From: JBGPGW01 sp046349515 | GTDB taxonomy: Bacteria > Pseudomonadota > Alphaproteobacteria > CADEGL01 | Reading direction: 5' to 3' | Length of the DNA stretch: 64,000 nt | Assembly (NCBI GenBank): GCA_046349515.1 | Contig: JAXMCE010000006.1 | Coordinates: 62,001-126,000 of the forward strand | Part shown: positions 7,586 to 17,403 of the stretch, in pieces | How the letters are laid out: every line of letters begins with the position of its first letter | How positions within the stretch are numbered: the stretch's first letter is position 1 | Notes under the pieces: generated by a model | Database searches by the model: none | Told to the model about the DNA's origin: nothing | What the model saw: only the letters and a program-made list of their open reading frames with translations | Program-made: the position numbers and the translations under genes

Positions 7586-8197
7586 TCAATGCGCGAAGAT
7601 ATCCTCGCCTGGCCAGCCAGCGAGATCGAGTTCGGCTCGCGTGGGCAGGAACGCGAAACAGGCACGCGCGAGCTCGTGCCGGCCCTCGCGCACGAGCATC
7701 ACATCGAGTCGCTCGCGGAGCGCGTGGAGATGGAGCACATCGGCCGCCGCATATTCGATTTGCTCCGCCGTCAGCGTCTCAGCGCCCCAGTCGGAGGATT
7801 GCTGTTGCTTTGAGATCTCGATGCCCAGGAGCTCCCGGCAGATGTCCTTGAGGCCGTGCCGGTCCGTGTAGGTGCGCACGAGGCGCGAGGCAATCTTGGT
7901 GCAATAGACCGGCGCGCAGCGCACGCCGAGATAGCGCCACAGGACCGCGACGTCGAACCGCGCGAAATGGAACAGCTTGGTGACGCCGGAGTCGGAGAGA
8001 AGCGCCTTAAGGCGAGGGGCGGCGTAGTCGCCCTTTGGAAAGCGCACGAGGTGGGGCACGCCATCGCTGCCCGCGAGCTGAACGACGCACAGGCGGTCGC
8101 GGCGCGGGTCGAGGCCCATGGTCTCGCAGTCGATGGCGACAACGGAGCCCAAATTCAAGCCGGGCGGCAGGTCGCCCACATGGACGGTGGCGGTCAT
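7586..8197 (-). CDS. rnd: Ribonuclease D, short form
   Basis: A 203-residue 3'-5' exoribonuclease with the DEDD nuclease fold: AIDCETMGLD holds the first acidic pair (Asp23, Glu25), LFHFARFDVAVL the third, and YAAADVLHLHALRE the last. It lacks the C-terminal HRDC domains of E. coli RNase D, as is usual in alphaproteobacteria. ATG 8197 has GGGAGG six to seven bases upstream; the frame runs on through tRNA-Leu but that part is not coding. Its promoter region is shared with or read through from tRNA-Leu, 95 bases upstream, a natural substrate class for this enzyme. Confidence 0.92.
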   Translation of the reverse strand: MTATVHVGDLPPGLNLGSVVAIDCETMGLDPRRDRLCVVQLAGSDGVPHLVRFPKGDYAAPRLKALLSDSGVTKLFHFARFDVAVLWRYLGVRCAPVYCTKIASRLVRTYTDRHGLKDICRELLGIEISKQQQSSDWGAETLTAEQIEYAAADVLHLHALRERLDVMLVREGRHELARACFAFLPTRAELDLAGWPGEDIFAH

Positions 8198-8292
8198 GCG
8201 TGCCTCCCGGATGGCCGGGTCCATCGCCGTCCGCGCGGATATGGCCCATGGGAGATAGTGGGCGCCACGTGCTCGAACGCGCGGCGGCAAGG

Positions 8293-8379
8293 TGGTGCCC
8301 AGGAGAAGACTCGAACTTCCACGAGCTTGCGCCCACAGGTACCTGAAACCTGCGCGTCTACCAATTCCGCCACCTGGGC
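8293..8379 (-). tRNA. tRNA-Leu (anticodon CAG)
   Basis: The minus strand reads GCCCAGG ... CCTGGGC with an encoded 3' CCA (8293-8295). The anticodon arm is CAGGT-TTCAGGT-ACCTG, giving anticodon CAG, which reads CUG. A long variable arm (GGGCGCAAGCTC region) and the TTCGAGTC T-loop fit a class II leucine tRNA. Confidence 0.96.
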
Positions 8380-8522
8380 TTCGCGATGCCGCGCCTGCGT
8401 ACGCGCGCTGATCGCGCCTGTCAACGGCCATTTCGGAATGCGCGTTTCCTCAGCATACTATATAGAAACGGCGCATCGCACCGGCCGGCCGGGGCCGCCG
8501 GCGAGATTGGGGGGAGGGGGCA

Positions 8523-9518
8523 TTGCACGGTCGCCGGATCACCGTTTTTGGCGGTTCGGGTTTCATCGGTCGCCATCTGGTTCGGCGGCTTACGAAGATG
8601 GGCGCGATCGTGCGCGTTGCGGTGCGCGACATCGAGGGCGCGCGGTTCCTTCGCCCCATGGGCGATGTGGGGCAGGTCGTCCCTTGGCACGCCGATATTT
8701 GTGATCCCGCGGATGTCGCTGCGGCTGTCCACGGAGCCGAGGCCGTGGTCAATCTGGTTGGCATCCTCTACGAGCGCGGGCGGCGACGGTTCCGTGCGGT
8801 TCACGTCGAAGGAGCGCGCAATGTCGCGGCGGCGGCTGCCGCGGCCGGCGTCGCGCGGCTCGTCCATCTATCGGCGATTGGCGCCGATGGGGGTTCCACC
8901 TCTCTATACGCTCGGACCAAGGCGGAGGGCGAAGCGGCGGTGCTCGGCGCGTTTCCACAGGCAACGATCCTGCGGCCTAGCGTCGTCTTTGGTCCTGAGG
9001 ACGATTTCTTCAATCGCTTCGCGGTGCTCGCGCGACTATTGCCCGCGCTTCCCGTTTTCGGCTGCGTGCCGACGATCGCCCGGAACGCCAAGGGGCGGAT
9101 GACCATCGATCTTTGGGGCAAGGGCGGCCCGCGCATGCAGCCCGTCTATGTCGGCGACGTGGCCGACGCGATCATTCGGGTGTTGGATGACTCGTCCGCG
9201 GGCGGCCGAACCTATGAGCTCGGTGGCCCGCGCGTCTATTCCTTCAAGGAGCTCATGGCGCTCGTACTCGCGGCGACCGGGCGGAGGCGGTGCCTCGTGC
9301 CGCTGCCCTTCCTCGTCGCGGATATCCAAGGCGCGATACTCGGGCTTCTTCCGGTCCCGCCCTTGACGCGCGATCAGGCCAAGCTCCTGCGGCACGACAA
9401 TGTTGTCGGCGGGGGCGCTCTTACCCTTGCCTCCCTCGGCATTGCGCCGACCGCGGTCGAAGTGGTGCTTCCAACCTACATGGACCGGTTTCGCATCGGT
9501 GGACGATCGGGCCGCTGA
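8523..9518 (+). CDS. NDUFA9-like NAD(P)-binding protein (complex I associated SDR)
   Basis: A 331-residue atypical SDR. The N-terminal Rossmann motif is VFGGSGFIGRHLVRR (about 8-22), followed by NLVGILYERG and the HLSAIGADGGSTSLYARTKAEGE segment where the usual active-site Tyr/Lys pair sits; RPSVVFGPEDDFFNRF and the C-terminal LPTYMDRFR are typical of the bacterial NDUFA9 group linked to NADH dehydrogenase assembly or stability. TTG 8523 is preceded by GGGGGGAGGGGG, a strong ribosome site, and no ATG fits better. It is convergent with the UppP-like gene. Confidence 0.85.
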   Translation: MHGRRITVFGGSGFIGRHLVRRLTKMGAIVRVAVRDIEGARFLRPMGDVGQVVPWHADICDPADVAAAVHGAEAVVNLVGILYERGRRRFRAVHVEGARNVAAAAAAAGVARLVHLSAIGADGGSTSLYARTKAEGEAAVLGAFPQATILRPSVVFGPEDDFFNRFAVLARLLPALPVFGCVPTIARNAKGRMTIDLWGKGGPRMQPVYVGDVADAIIRVLDDSSAGGRTYELGGPRVYSFKELMALVLAATGRRRCLVPLPFLVADIQGAILGLLPVPPLTRDQAKLLRHDNVVGGGALTLASLGIAPTAVEVVLPTYMDRFRIGGRSGR

Positions 9519-9530
9519 AGCGCCGTCCGC

Positions 9531-10325
9531 TCAGCCGTAGAGCCAATAGAGAAGGAAGATGCCGAGGGCGATGCGGTAGACGGCAAATGCCGTGAACCGT
9601 TCGCGGCTGACCCATCGCAGCACGCTCGCCATTCCTGCAAAACTGGCCAGGCAGGCGATCCCGGCGGCGGTCAAGAGCTCCCAATCGAGGAGCGAGACCT
9701 CGCTGCCGAGTGGCGGCACCCCGAACGGGCTCGATGCGATCATGATCGGTATGGACAGCATGAAGCTAAACCGCATGGCGTCCCGCCGCTCGTAACCGAG
9801 CGCGCGGGCGGCCAGCACCACTATGCCCACCCGGCTCGCACCGGGGAGCAACCCAATCATCCCCGAGAGGCCCAAGGCGAAGGCGCTTGGCGCCGTCATG
9901 TGCTCGATGCGCCGAATGGTCATGCCGAACCGATCGACCGCGTAGAGGATCACACCGAAGAGAATGGAGAGCCACGCGGCGAGGCTGAGCGACGACGGAA
10001 CCGGTCCCCAAAACCAGTTCACGGCAAGCCCTCCAACGAGAATGGGCATGCTTGCGACCGCGAGGTTGGCGGCCAGCTGCTGCCCGGGGTCGCGGCGACG
10101 CTTCCGGCGCGGGATGAGACCGAGGACGATTAGCCAGATGTCGCGCCAAAGATAGAGAAGGAATGCCAAGAGCGTGCCCGCGTGGGCCGCGAATACGACG
10201 GCCGGGGCAGGGTCGAACCAGCCGAGCACGTCCCTCGCGATGAGGACATGCGTCCAGGCGCTGACCGGAAGGACCGCGCTGAAACCCTGGACGAGGGCAA
10301 GGATGATGATCTCATCCAGGCTCAA
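9531..10325 (-). CDS. UppP/BacA-family membrane protein lacking catalytic residues
   Basis: A 264-residue protein with the multi-helix UppP fold, the family that dephosphorylates undecaprenyl pyrophosphate. The first signature reads QGFSAVLPVSAWTH (Gln13 to His26): the essential glutamate of the (E/Q)xxxE motif is Ala17 and the following Ser-Ser is Ala-Trp. The second signature reads PGASRVGIVVL, where the family has PGxSRSGxT, so the Ser and Thr are also lost. PGASR and FSFMLSIP keep the fold recognisable. TTG 10325 has GGGGGG just upstream and gives the usual N-terminus SLDEIIILALVQG. It may be inactive or act on another substrate. Confidence 0.82.
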   Translation of the reverse strand: MSLDEIIILALVQGFSAVLPVSAWTHVLIARDVLGWFDPAPAVVFAAHAGTLLAFLLYLWRDIWLIVLGLIPRRKRRRDPGQQLAANLAVASMPILVGGLAVNWFWGPVPSSLSLAAWLSILFGVILYAVDRFGMTIRRIEHMTAPSAFALGLSGMIGLLPGASRVGIVVLAARALGYERRDAMRFSFMLSIPIMIASSPFGVPPLGSEVSLLDWELLTAAGIACLASFAGMASVLRWVSRERFTAFAVYRIALGIFLLYWLYG

Positions 10326-10552
10326 GGAACCCCCCGAAAGAACGGCCGCAGAGCATACATCACAGGACGGCGAGGGCCCATCCGCCAAACGGCTCGCGTG
10401 GCCTCTGCCGTCCGGATGGTGTCGTGGTTAACGACGCGCGGTCGGGATCTCACGGTCCGGTTTTTGCTCGCGAAGGGACGAGGGATCGCGTAACTTACGA
10501 GTTTGTTTTGCGTTGCAACATGAGCCGGATGGAACGGGCCACAGGCGGACCG

Positions 10553-12010
10553 ATGTCGACGGGCATGCTCAAATTCGTGAACCAGCCGCGGGCGATGCCG
10601 GAGAAGCGGGACGCCACGGCTCGTCGCGCCGATTTTCGCGAGATCTTCTCGCCTTTCGACCCAGCGCGAGCGAGCGAGCAGGCCGCTCGCTGCTCACAAT
10701 GCGGCATCCCGTTCTGCCAGAACCATTGCCCGCTTCATAACAATATCCCCGACTGGCTGATGCTGGCGGCGGCGGGGCGGCTCGAGGAGGCCTATGAGGT
10801 CGCCTCCGCCACGAACAACATGCCGGAGATTTGCGGACGCATTTGTCCCCAGGACCGGCTGTGCGAGGGCAACTGCGTCATCGAGCGCTCGGGCCACGGT
10901 ACGGTCACGATCGGCGCGATCGAGAACTTCATCACCGAGACCGCCTGGCAGTCGGGCTGGGTCAAGCTGCCCCAACCCTTGCGCGAGCTTGGACAATCCG
11001 TCGGGATCATCGGCGCGGGGCCGGCCGGACTCGCGGCCGCCGAGCAGTTGCGCCGCCGGGGCTATCAGGTCGCGATCTATGACCGCCACGACCGGGCCGG
11101 CGGGTTGCTCGTCTATGGCATTCCCAACTTCAAGCTCGAGAAGGACGTGGTTGCCCGGAAGGTCGATCTTCTCGATCGCGCGGGTGTCGTCTTCCATCGC
11201 GATATGCATGTCGGGCGCACGATCGGCTTCGACGAGCTCCGAGACAAGCATGACGCGCTCTTGATCGCGACGGGAGTCTACAAGGCCCTGGAGTTGACGG
11301 CGCCGGGCGTCGGTCTTGGCAACATCGTCCAGGCGCTCGACTATCTCGTGGCCTCCAATCGCAAGGGATTTGGTGATGCGGTCCCGCTGTTCGACGACGG
11401 CTCACTCAACGCCGCGGGCAAGAAGGTCGCGGTGATCGGCGGGGGCGATACCGCCATGGACTGCGTGCGGACCGCCGTGCGCCAAGGGGCGACCTCCGTG
11501 CGCTGCCTTTATCGGCGCGATCGGTCGAACATGCCCGGCTCGCAGCGCGAGGTCCGCCACGCCGAGGAGGAAGGCGTCGAGTTCGTGTGGCTCTCCCAGC
11601 CGGAGGCCATGCTCGGCGACGGGACGGTGAGCGCAGTGCGAACCCTTCGGACTCACCTGGCCGTCGCCGACGCATCGGGACGCCAGCCCCCCATTCCGAT
11701 CGAGGGGTCGCAGTTCAATGTCGAAGCCGACCTCGTCATCAAGGCGCTCGGCTTCGAGGCCGAGGATCTGCGGACGCTCTTCGGCCGGCCCGAGCTGGCC
11801 GTGACGCGGCGGGGGACGATCCGGATCGACTACAAAAGCATGATGACCAATCTCGACGGAGTTTTCGCGGCCGGCGACATCGTGAGGGGAGCCTCGCTCG
11901 TCGTTTGGGCGATCCGCGACGGGCGCGATGCGGCGGAGGGCATTCACAACTATCTCGTGGCCAAGTCGGAAGATCGCGCCGATGACGATTCGGCGCGCGC
12001 GGTGGCGTGA
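10553..12010 (+). CDS. gltD: Glutamate synthase (NADPH) small subunit
   Basis: A 485-residue flavoprotein that passes electrons from NADPH through FAD and 4Fe-4S clusters to the GltB subunit. N-terminal cysteines Cys47, 50, 55, 59 (CSQCGIPFCQNHC) and Cys94, 98, 104, 108 (CGRICPQDRLCEGNC) bind clusters; FAD binding is at VGIIGAGPAGLAAAEQL and NADPH binding at VAVIGGGDTAMDCVR. ATG 10553 follows GGCGGA and gives a normal N-terminus; ATG 10520 is possible. It precedes gltB by 13 bases, the reverse of the E. coli gltBD order. Confidence 0.97.
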   Translation: MSTGMLKFVNQPRAMPEKRDATARRADFREIFSPFDPARASEQAARCSQCGIPFCQNHCPLHNNIPDWLMLAAAGRLEEAYEVASATNNMPEICGRICPQDRLCEGNCVIERSGHGTVTIGAIENFITETAWQSGWVKLPQPLRELGQSVGIIGAGPAGLAAAEQLRRRGYQVAIYDRHDRAGGLLVYGIPNFKLEKDVVARKVDLLDRAGVVFHRDMHVGRTIGFDELRDKHDALLIATGVYKALELTAPGVGLGNIVQALDYLVASNRKGFGDAVPLFDDGSLNAAGKKVAVIGGGDTAMDCVRTAVRQGATSVRCLYRRDRSNMPGSQREVRHAEEEGVEFVWLSQPEAMLGDGTVSAVRTLRTHLAVADASGRQPPIPIEGSQFNVEADLVIKALGFEAEDLRTLFGRPELAVTRRGTIRIDYKSMMTNLDGVFAAGDIVRGASLVVWAIRDGRDAAEGIHNYLVAKSEDRADDDSARAVA

Positions 12011-12023
12011 CGAGGCGTTGGCA

Positions 12024-15000
12024 ATGAGCGCGACGAACCGGAACGACGGCGAACGGTTTTGCGACGAATGGCGGGCCAATGCCGATCGCCTGACGTCGGG
12101 TGGCCTCTATGATCCGGCGGACGAGCACGATGCCTGCGGCGTCGGCCTCGTGGCGGCGATCGATGGCAAGCCGCGGCGCGCCGTCGTTGAATCGGCGATC
12201 AATGCCCTGAAGTGCATCTGGCACCGCGGCGCCGTCGATGCCGACGGCAAGACGGGCGACGGTGCCGGCATCCACGTCCAAATTCCCCAGGACTTCTTCA
12301 AGGAGCACGTGCGCCGCATGGGGCACGAGCCCCGCGACGGGCGGCTCGCGATCGGGATGGTGTTCCTGCCGCGCATCGACCTTGCGGCGCAGGAGCGGTG
12401 CCGCTGCATCGTCGAGGCCGAAATCCTCAATTTCGGCTATCGCATCCATGGCTGGCGGCAAGTGCCGATCAACGTCGCCGTCATCGGCGAGAAGGCCAAC
12501 GCAACGCGGCCCGAGATCGAGCAGATCATCATCTACAACAGCCGCGGCGTGAGCGATCGGCTGTTCGAGCGCGATCTCTACATCATCCGCCGGCGCATCG
12601 AGAAGGCGGCACTGCAGGAGAATATCAAGGAGTTCTATATCTGCTCCCTGTCGTGCCGGTCCGTCATCTACAAGGGCATGTTCCTTGCCGAGCAATTGAC
12701 GGCGTTCTACCCGGATCTGGTCGATGAGCGTTTCGTCTCCAATTTCGCCATCTATCACCAGCGCTATTCGACCAACACTTTTCCGACATGGCACTTGGCG
12801 CAGCCGTTCCGGGTGATCGCGCATAACGGCGAGATCAACACGCTCCTGGGCAACATCAACTGGATGAAGGCCCACGAGCCGCGCATGGCCCATGAGTTCT
12901 TCGGCGACTACATGGAGGACTTGAAGCCTCTGATCCAGCCGGGAAGCTCGGACTCCGCGGCTCTCGATGCCGTGTTCGAGGTGATGGCGCGTTCGCTGCG
13001 CACGCTTCCCCTCGTCCAAACCATGTTGATGCCCGAAGCCTGGTCCAAGGACTCGCCCATACCCGAGGCGCACAAGCAGCTTTATGCCTACTCGAACGCA
13101 GTCATGGAGCCGTGGGATGGCCCCGCCGCGATCGCCGCCTATGGCGGCGTCTGGGCGCTCGCGGGCATGGACCGCAACGGACTCCGCCCGCTCCGCTATA
13201 CCCTCACGCGCGACGGCCTTCTCGTCGTGGGTTCGGAGACGGGAATGGTGCGGTTCGATGAGTCCGACATCATCGAGAAGGGCCGCGTAGGTCCCGGCCA
13301 GATGATCGCGGTCAACCTTGCCGAAGGAAAGCTGTTCCACGATCGCGAACTCAAGGACTGGATGGCGACTCAGCAGCCCTTCGGCGATTGGATCAAGAAC
13401 ATCCGCGAGATCGACAGCCTCATCGCGGGCGAGGCCGAGGCGACCCGTGAGTTCGGGATGGAAGAGCTCCGCCGTCGGCAATACGCCGCCGGTTGGACCA
13501 TGGAGGATCTCGAGCTGGTCGTGCAGCCCATGGCCGAGGACGGCAAAGAGCCGCTCGGCTCGATGGGCGACCATTCGCCGCTCGCCGTGCTCTCGGAGCG
13601 CTACCGCGGCCTTCACCATTTCTTCCGGCAGAACTTCAGCCAGGTCACCAACCCCGCGATCGATCCGTTGCGCGAACGCCGCGTGATGAGCCTCAAGACT
13701 CGCCTCGGCAACCTCGGCAACATCCTTGCGGAGAACGAATCACAGGTCCGGATCCTTCAGCTTGCCTCGCCGGTCCTGAGCAATCTCGAGTTCGATGCCA
13801 TGCGCGGCTATATGGGCGCCGCTGCGGCCGAGGTCGATTGCACCTTCGATGCGGACGGCGGCGAGTTCGCGCTGAGACAGGCGCTCGATCGCGTGCGGCA
13901 CGAGGCGGAAGAGGCGGTGAAGGGTGGCTGCGAACACGTCATCCTGTCCGACAAGGCCATCTCCGCGGCTCGTGCGCCGATCCCCATGATCCTCGCGACG
14001 GGCGCAGTCCACAGCCACCTCGTGCGCCGCAATTTGCGGACCTACACCTCGGTCAACGTGCGGACGGGCGAGTGCATGGATGTGCACTACTTCGCGGTGC
14101 TGATCGGCGTCGGCGCTACGACCGTCAACGCCTATCTGGCCGAGGAGACGATCGCCGAGCGGCACAGGCGCGGCCTTTTCCCGCGCCGAACGCTCAAGTC
14201 CTGTCTTGATGCCTACAAGAACGCGGTCGACCAGGGCTTGCTCAAGATCATGTCCAAGATGGGCATCTCCGTGATCAGCTCCTATCGCGGCGGGTACAAT
14301 TTCGAGGCCATGGGACTGTCGCGGACTCTCGTCGCCGAATTCTTCCCCGGCATGCCGTCGCGCATCTCGGGCATCGGCCTCGTCGGCATCCAGCACAAGG
14401 TGCTGCAGCTTCACCACGCCGCGTTCGGCGCCGAGGCGGCCCCGTTGCCCATGGGCGGTTTCTACCGCTACCGCCGCGGTGGCGAGACCCAGGCCTTCGA
14501 GGGCCACCTCATCCACATGCTCCAGGAAGCGGTCTCGACCGATTCGTATTCTCTCTACAAGAAGTACAGCGCGGCGGTCCGGCAGATGCCGCCGACCCAG
14601 CTCCGCGACCTTTGGGAGTTTGCGCCGGACCGACAGCCCATCTCGGTCGACGAGGTCGAATCAATCACCGAGATTCGCAAGCGCTTCGTCTCGCCCGGCA
14701 TGTCGCTCGGCGCGTTGAGCCCCGAGGCGCACGAGACGCTGACGATCGCCATGAACCGAATCGGTGCCAAATCCGATTCGGGCGAGGGCGGGGAGGGAAG
14801 CGAGCGGTTTCACCCGCGGCCGAATGGCGATAATGCGAACTCGGCGATCAAGCAGATTGCGTCCGGCCGTTTCGGCGTGACGACCGCCTACCTCAACAAC
14901 TGTCGCGAAATCGAGATCAAGGTTTCCCAGGGCTCGAAGCCCGGCGAGGGCGGCCAGCTACCGGGATTCAAGGTGACGGAGGAAATCGCGCGCCTGCGCC

Positions 15001-16571
15001 ATGCGACGCCCGGCGTGATGCTCATCTCGCCGCCGCCGCACCACGACATCTACTCCATCGAGGATTTGGCGCAGCTCATCTATGACTTGAAGCAGGCAAG
15101 CCCCGACGCGCATGTCTGCGTCAAGTTGGTGGCGCGTTCCGGCATCGGGACGGTCGCCGCCGGCGTCGCCAAGGCGAAGGCCGACGTCATCCTTATCTCC
15201 GGCCACACGGGCGGCACGGGCGCGAGCCCGCTTTCCTCCATCAAGTTCGCGGGCATTCCGTGGGAGATCGGCCTCTCGGAGGTGAATCAGGTCTTGACCC
15301 TCAATCGCCTCCGCCACCGCGTGCGTTTGCGGACCGATGGCGGCATCAAGACCGGCCGCGACGTCGTGATCGCGGCCCTTTTGGGCGCCGAGGAGTTCGG
15401 CATCGGCACCGCGGGCCTCGTCGCGATGGGCTGCCTTCTCGTCCGTCAGTGCCATTCGAACACCTGCCCCGTCGGCATCTGCACGCAAGACCCGGCGTTG
15501 CGGGCCAAGTTCACCGGCACGCCCGAGAAAGTCGTCAACCTGTTCAGCTTCGTGGCCGAGGAGGTGCGCGAGATCCTGGCCTCGCTCGGCGCACGCTCGA
15601 TCAACGAGATCATCGGCCGCACGGATCTCCTTTTCCAGGTCAACCGCGGCGGCTCCTATCTCGACGACCTCGACCTCAACCCGCTCCTGGCCCAGGCGGA
15701 TTCCGGCGAATTCGCGCGCCATTGCTCGATCGAAGGCCGCAACGAGGTTCCGGACAGCCTGGATGCCCAGATGATCCGCGATGCGCAGCCGGCGCTCGAA
15801 GGCGGGGAGAAGATGCAGCTCACCTATACGGTGCGGAACACGCACCGCGCGGTCGGCACGCGGCTCTCCTCCGAGATCACGCGCCGCTTCGGTATGACGG
15901 AGCTGCCGCCGGGACATATCACCGTGCGCCTCCGGGGCTCGGCCGGACAGTCCTTGGGCGCCTTCCTCGTGCAGGGCGTCGCGCTCGAGGTGTTCGGCGA
16001 TGCCAACGACTATGTCGGGAAGGGGCTGTCCGGCGGATCGATCGTCCTCCGCCCCATGACCGCGAGTCTTCTGAGGACGAACGAGAACACGATCATGGGC
16101 AATACGGTTCTCTACGGCGCCACGGGTGGCCGTCTCTTTGCCGCCGGGCAGGCCGGCGAGCGATTCGCCGTGCGCAACTCAGGTGCCCACGCGGTGATCG
16201 AAGGGTGCGGCGCCAATGGCTGCGAGTACATGACGGGCGGCGTCGTCGTGATCCTGGGACCGGTCGGCGAGAATTTCGGCGCCGGCATGACGGGCGGCAT
16301 GGCGTTCGTCTATGACGCCACGGGCGATTTCCACAATCGCCTCAATCCCGAAACCGTCGTCGTGCAGCGCATCGAGATGCCCTACTGGGAGGGCATCTGC
16401 CGGACGCTCATCGCCGACCATTCCACGCAGACAGGCTCTGCTTTCGCCGCGGCCGTCCTCAACGAATGGGATCAGGCGCGCAAACGTTTTTGGCAGGTGG
16501 TGCCGCGCGAGATGATCGGCCGCCTGGAGCAACCCGTGAGCCGCGCCGAGGACGAACGCCGGCGCGCCTGA
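12024..16571 (+). CDS. gltB: Glutamate synthase (NADPH) large subunit
   Basis: A 1515-residue subunit that makes glutamate from glutamine and 2-oxoglutarate. Order: a 37-residue propeptide; N-terminal nucleophile Cys38 in HDACGVGLVAAIDG of the class II amidotransferase domain; central domain; FMN-binding synthase domain (SPGMSLGALSPEAH, ISGHTGGTGASPLSSIK); 3Fe-4S cysteines in CHSNTCPVGIC; C-terminal beta-helix GXGXG domain (GGSIVLRP, NTVLYGATGG). ATG 12024 fits propeptide length. It is cotranscribed with gltD. With sigma-54 and PtsN nearby, nitrogen control is likely but no promoter motif was identified. Confidence 0.98.
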   Translation: MSATNRNDGERFCDEWRANADRLTSGGLYDPADEHDACGVGLVAAIDGKPRRAVVESAINALKCIWHRGAVDADGKTGDGAGIHVQIPQDFFKEHVRRMGHEPRDGRLAIGMVFLPRIDLAAQERCRCIVEAEILNFGYRIHGWRQVPINVAVIGEKANATRPEIEQIIIYNSRGVSDRLFERDLYIIRRRIEKAALQENIKEFYICSLSCRSVIYKGMFLAEQLTAFYPDLVDERFVSNFAIYHQRYSTNTFPTWHLAQPFRVIAHNGEINTLLGNINWMKAHEPRMAHEFFGDYMEDLKPLIQPGSSDSAALDAVFEVMARSLRTLPLVQTMLMPEAWSKDSPIPEAHKQLYAYSNAVMEPWDGPAAIAAYGGVWALAGMDRNGLRPLRYTLTRDGLLVVGSETGMVRFDESDIIEKGRVGPGQMIAVNLAEGKLFHDRELKDWMATQQPFGDWIKNIREIDSLIAGEAEATREFGMEELRRRQYAAGWTMEDLELVVQPMAEDGKEPLGSMGDHSPLAVLSERYRGLHHFFRQNFSQVTNPAIDPLRERRVMSLKTRLGNLGNILAENESQVRILQLASPVLSNLEFDAMRGYMGAAAAEVDCTFDADGGEFALRQALDRVRHEAEEAVKGGCEHVILSDKAISAARAPIPMILATGAVHSHLVRRNLRTYTSVNVRTGECMDVHYFAVLIGVGATTVNAYLAEETIAERHRRGLFPRRTLKSCLDAYKNAVDQGLLKIMSKMGISVISSYRGGYNFEAMGLSRTLVAEFFPGMPSRISGIGLVGIQHKVLQLHHAAFGAEAAPLPMGGFYRYRRGGETQAFEGHLIHMLQEAVSTDSYSLYKKYSAAVRQMPPTQLRDLWEFAPDRQPISVDEVESITEIRKRFVSPGMSLGALSPEAHETLTIAMNRIGAKSDSGEGGEGSERFHPRPNGDNANSAIKQIASGRFGVTTAYLNNCREIEIKVSQGSKPGEGGQLPGFKVTEEIARLRHATPGVMLISPPPHHDIYSIEDLAQLIYDLKQASPDAHVCVKLVARSGIGTVAAGVAKAKADVILISGHTGGTGASPLSSIKFAGIPWEIGLSEVNQVLTLNRLRHRVRLRTDGGIKTGRDVVIAALLGAEEFGIGTAGLVAMGCLLVRQCHSNTCPVGICTQDPALRAKFTGTPEKVVNLFSFVAEEVREILASLGARSINEIIGRTDLLFQVNRGGSYLDDLDLNPLLAQADSGEFARHCSIEGRNEVPDSLDAQMIRDAQPALEGGEKMQLTYTVRNTHRAVGTRLSSEITRRFGMTELPPGHITVRLRGSAGQSLGAFLVQGVALEVFGDANDYVGKGLSGGSIVLRPMTASLLRTNENTIMGNTVLYGATGGRLFAAGQAGERFAVRNSGAHAVIEGCGANGCEYMTGGVVVILGPVGENFGAGMTGGMAFVYDATGDFHNRLNPETVVVQRIEMPYWEGICRTLIADHSTQTGSAFAAAVLNEWDQARKRFWQVVPREMIGRLEQPVSRAEDERRRA

Positions 16572-16651
16572 CCTGCACCCGATCGCCGAGGTTTCCGTCG
16601 TTGTCCCTACCGTCTGTCGAAACAGAACCCGGCCCGCTAATTTCGCGTCCG

Positions 16652-17320
16652 ATGCTGACTCTCTATCACCTTTGGCTTTCGCCCTATTCGCGCAAGATCC
16701 GAATCGTTCTTGCCGAGAAGCGGCTCGAGTTCACGATGAAGGTGGAGAAGGTCTGGGAGAGGCGTCCGGAGTTTCTCGCCCTCAATCCCGCTGGCACGGT
16801 CCCCGTTCTCGTCGAGGCCGACGGCACCGTGATCGCCGATTCGAACGCCATCGCGGAGTATCTCGACGAGGCGCATCCCGAGCGCACGGTCGTCGGCAAG
16901 ACGCCCCGCGCGCGTGCCGAAGTGCGCCGCCTCGTCGCATGGTTCGACACCAAATTCGGACGCGAGGTTTCGAAGAACGTTCTCGACGAGAAGTTCTTGA
17001 AACGCTTCCTCGGCCTCGGCCAGCCGGACGGATCGGCCATCCGGGCCGGCTTGACCAACTTGCACTACCATCTCGACTACATCGGATATCTGGCGGAACG
17101 CCGCAATTGGCTCGGCGGCGACGAGTTCTCGCTGGCCGACATCACGGCGGGCGCGCACATCTCGTGCATCGACTATCTCGGCGACGTGCCGTGGGATGAC
17201 CATGTCCCGGCGCGCGAGTGGTACGCGCGGCTCAAGTCGCGGCCAAGCTTCCGCGCGATCCTCTCCGATCATATTCCGGGTGTCCCGCCAGCGAAGCATT
17301 ACGCCAATCCGGATTTCTAG
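16652..17320 (+). CDS. Glutathione S-transferase family protein
   Basis: A 222-residue cytosolic GST-fold protein. The thioredoxin-like N-terminal domain (MLTLYHLWLSPYSRKIRIVLAEK, NPAGTVPVLV with the cis-proline, DSNAIAEYLDE glutathione contact) is followed by an all-helical domain (GGDEFSLADITAGAHIS, the N-capping box). A serine in the LSPYSRK segment may be the activating residue. It lies 80 bases after gltB and could be read with it. The substrate cannot be told from sequence. Confidence 0.9.
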   Translation: MLTLYHLWLSPYSRKIRIVLAEKRLEFTMKVEKVWERRPEFLALNPAGTVPVLVEADGTVIADSNAIAEYLDEAHPERTVVGKTPRARAEVRRLVAWFDTKFGREVSKNVLDEKFLKRFLGLGQPDGSAIRAGLTNLHYHLDYIGYLAERRNWLGGDEFSLADITAGAHISCIDYLGDVPWDDHVPAREWYARLKSRPSFRAILSDHIPGVPPAKHYANPDF

Positions 17321-17403
17321 TGTCGCCGGCTGGGCGCGCCCGGCCGCGGCCCAGCGATGACTGGCGAACCCTCGCTTCCCCGCCGGCGTTGATCGAGAAG
17401 CGC

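Noticed and set aside
8198..8431. Upstream extension of the RNase D frame
   Set aside because: It reads straight through tRNA-Leu; ATG 8197 with GGGAGG is the real start.
11739..13619. 626-codon open frame antisense to gltD/gltB
   Set aside because: Shadow; GltB motifs are intact on the + strand.
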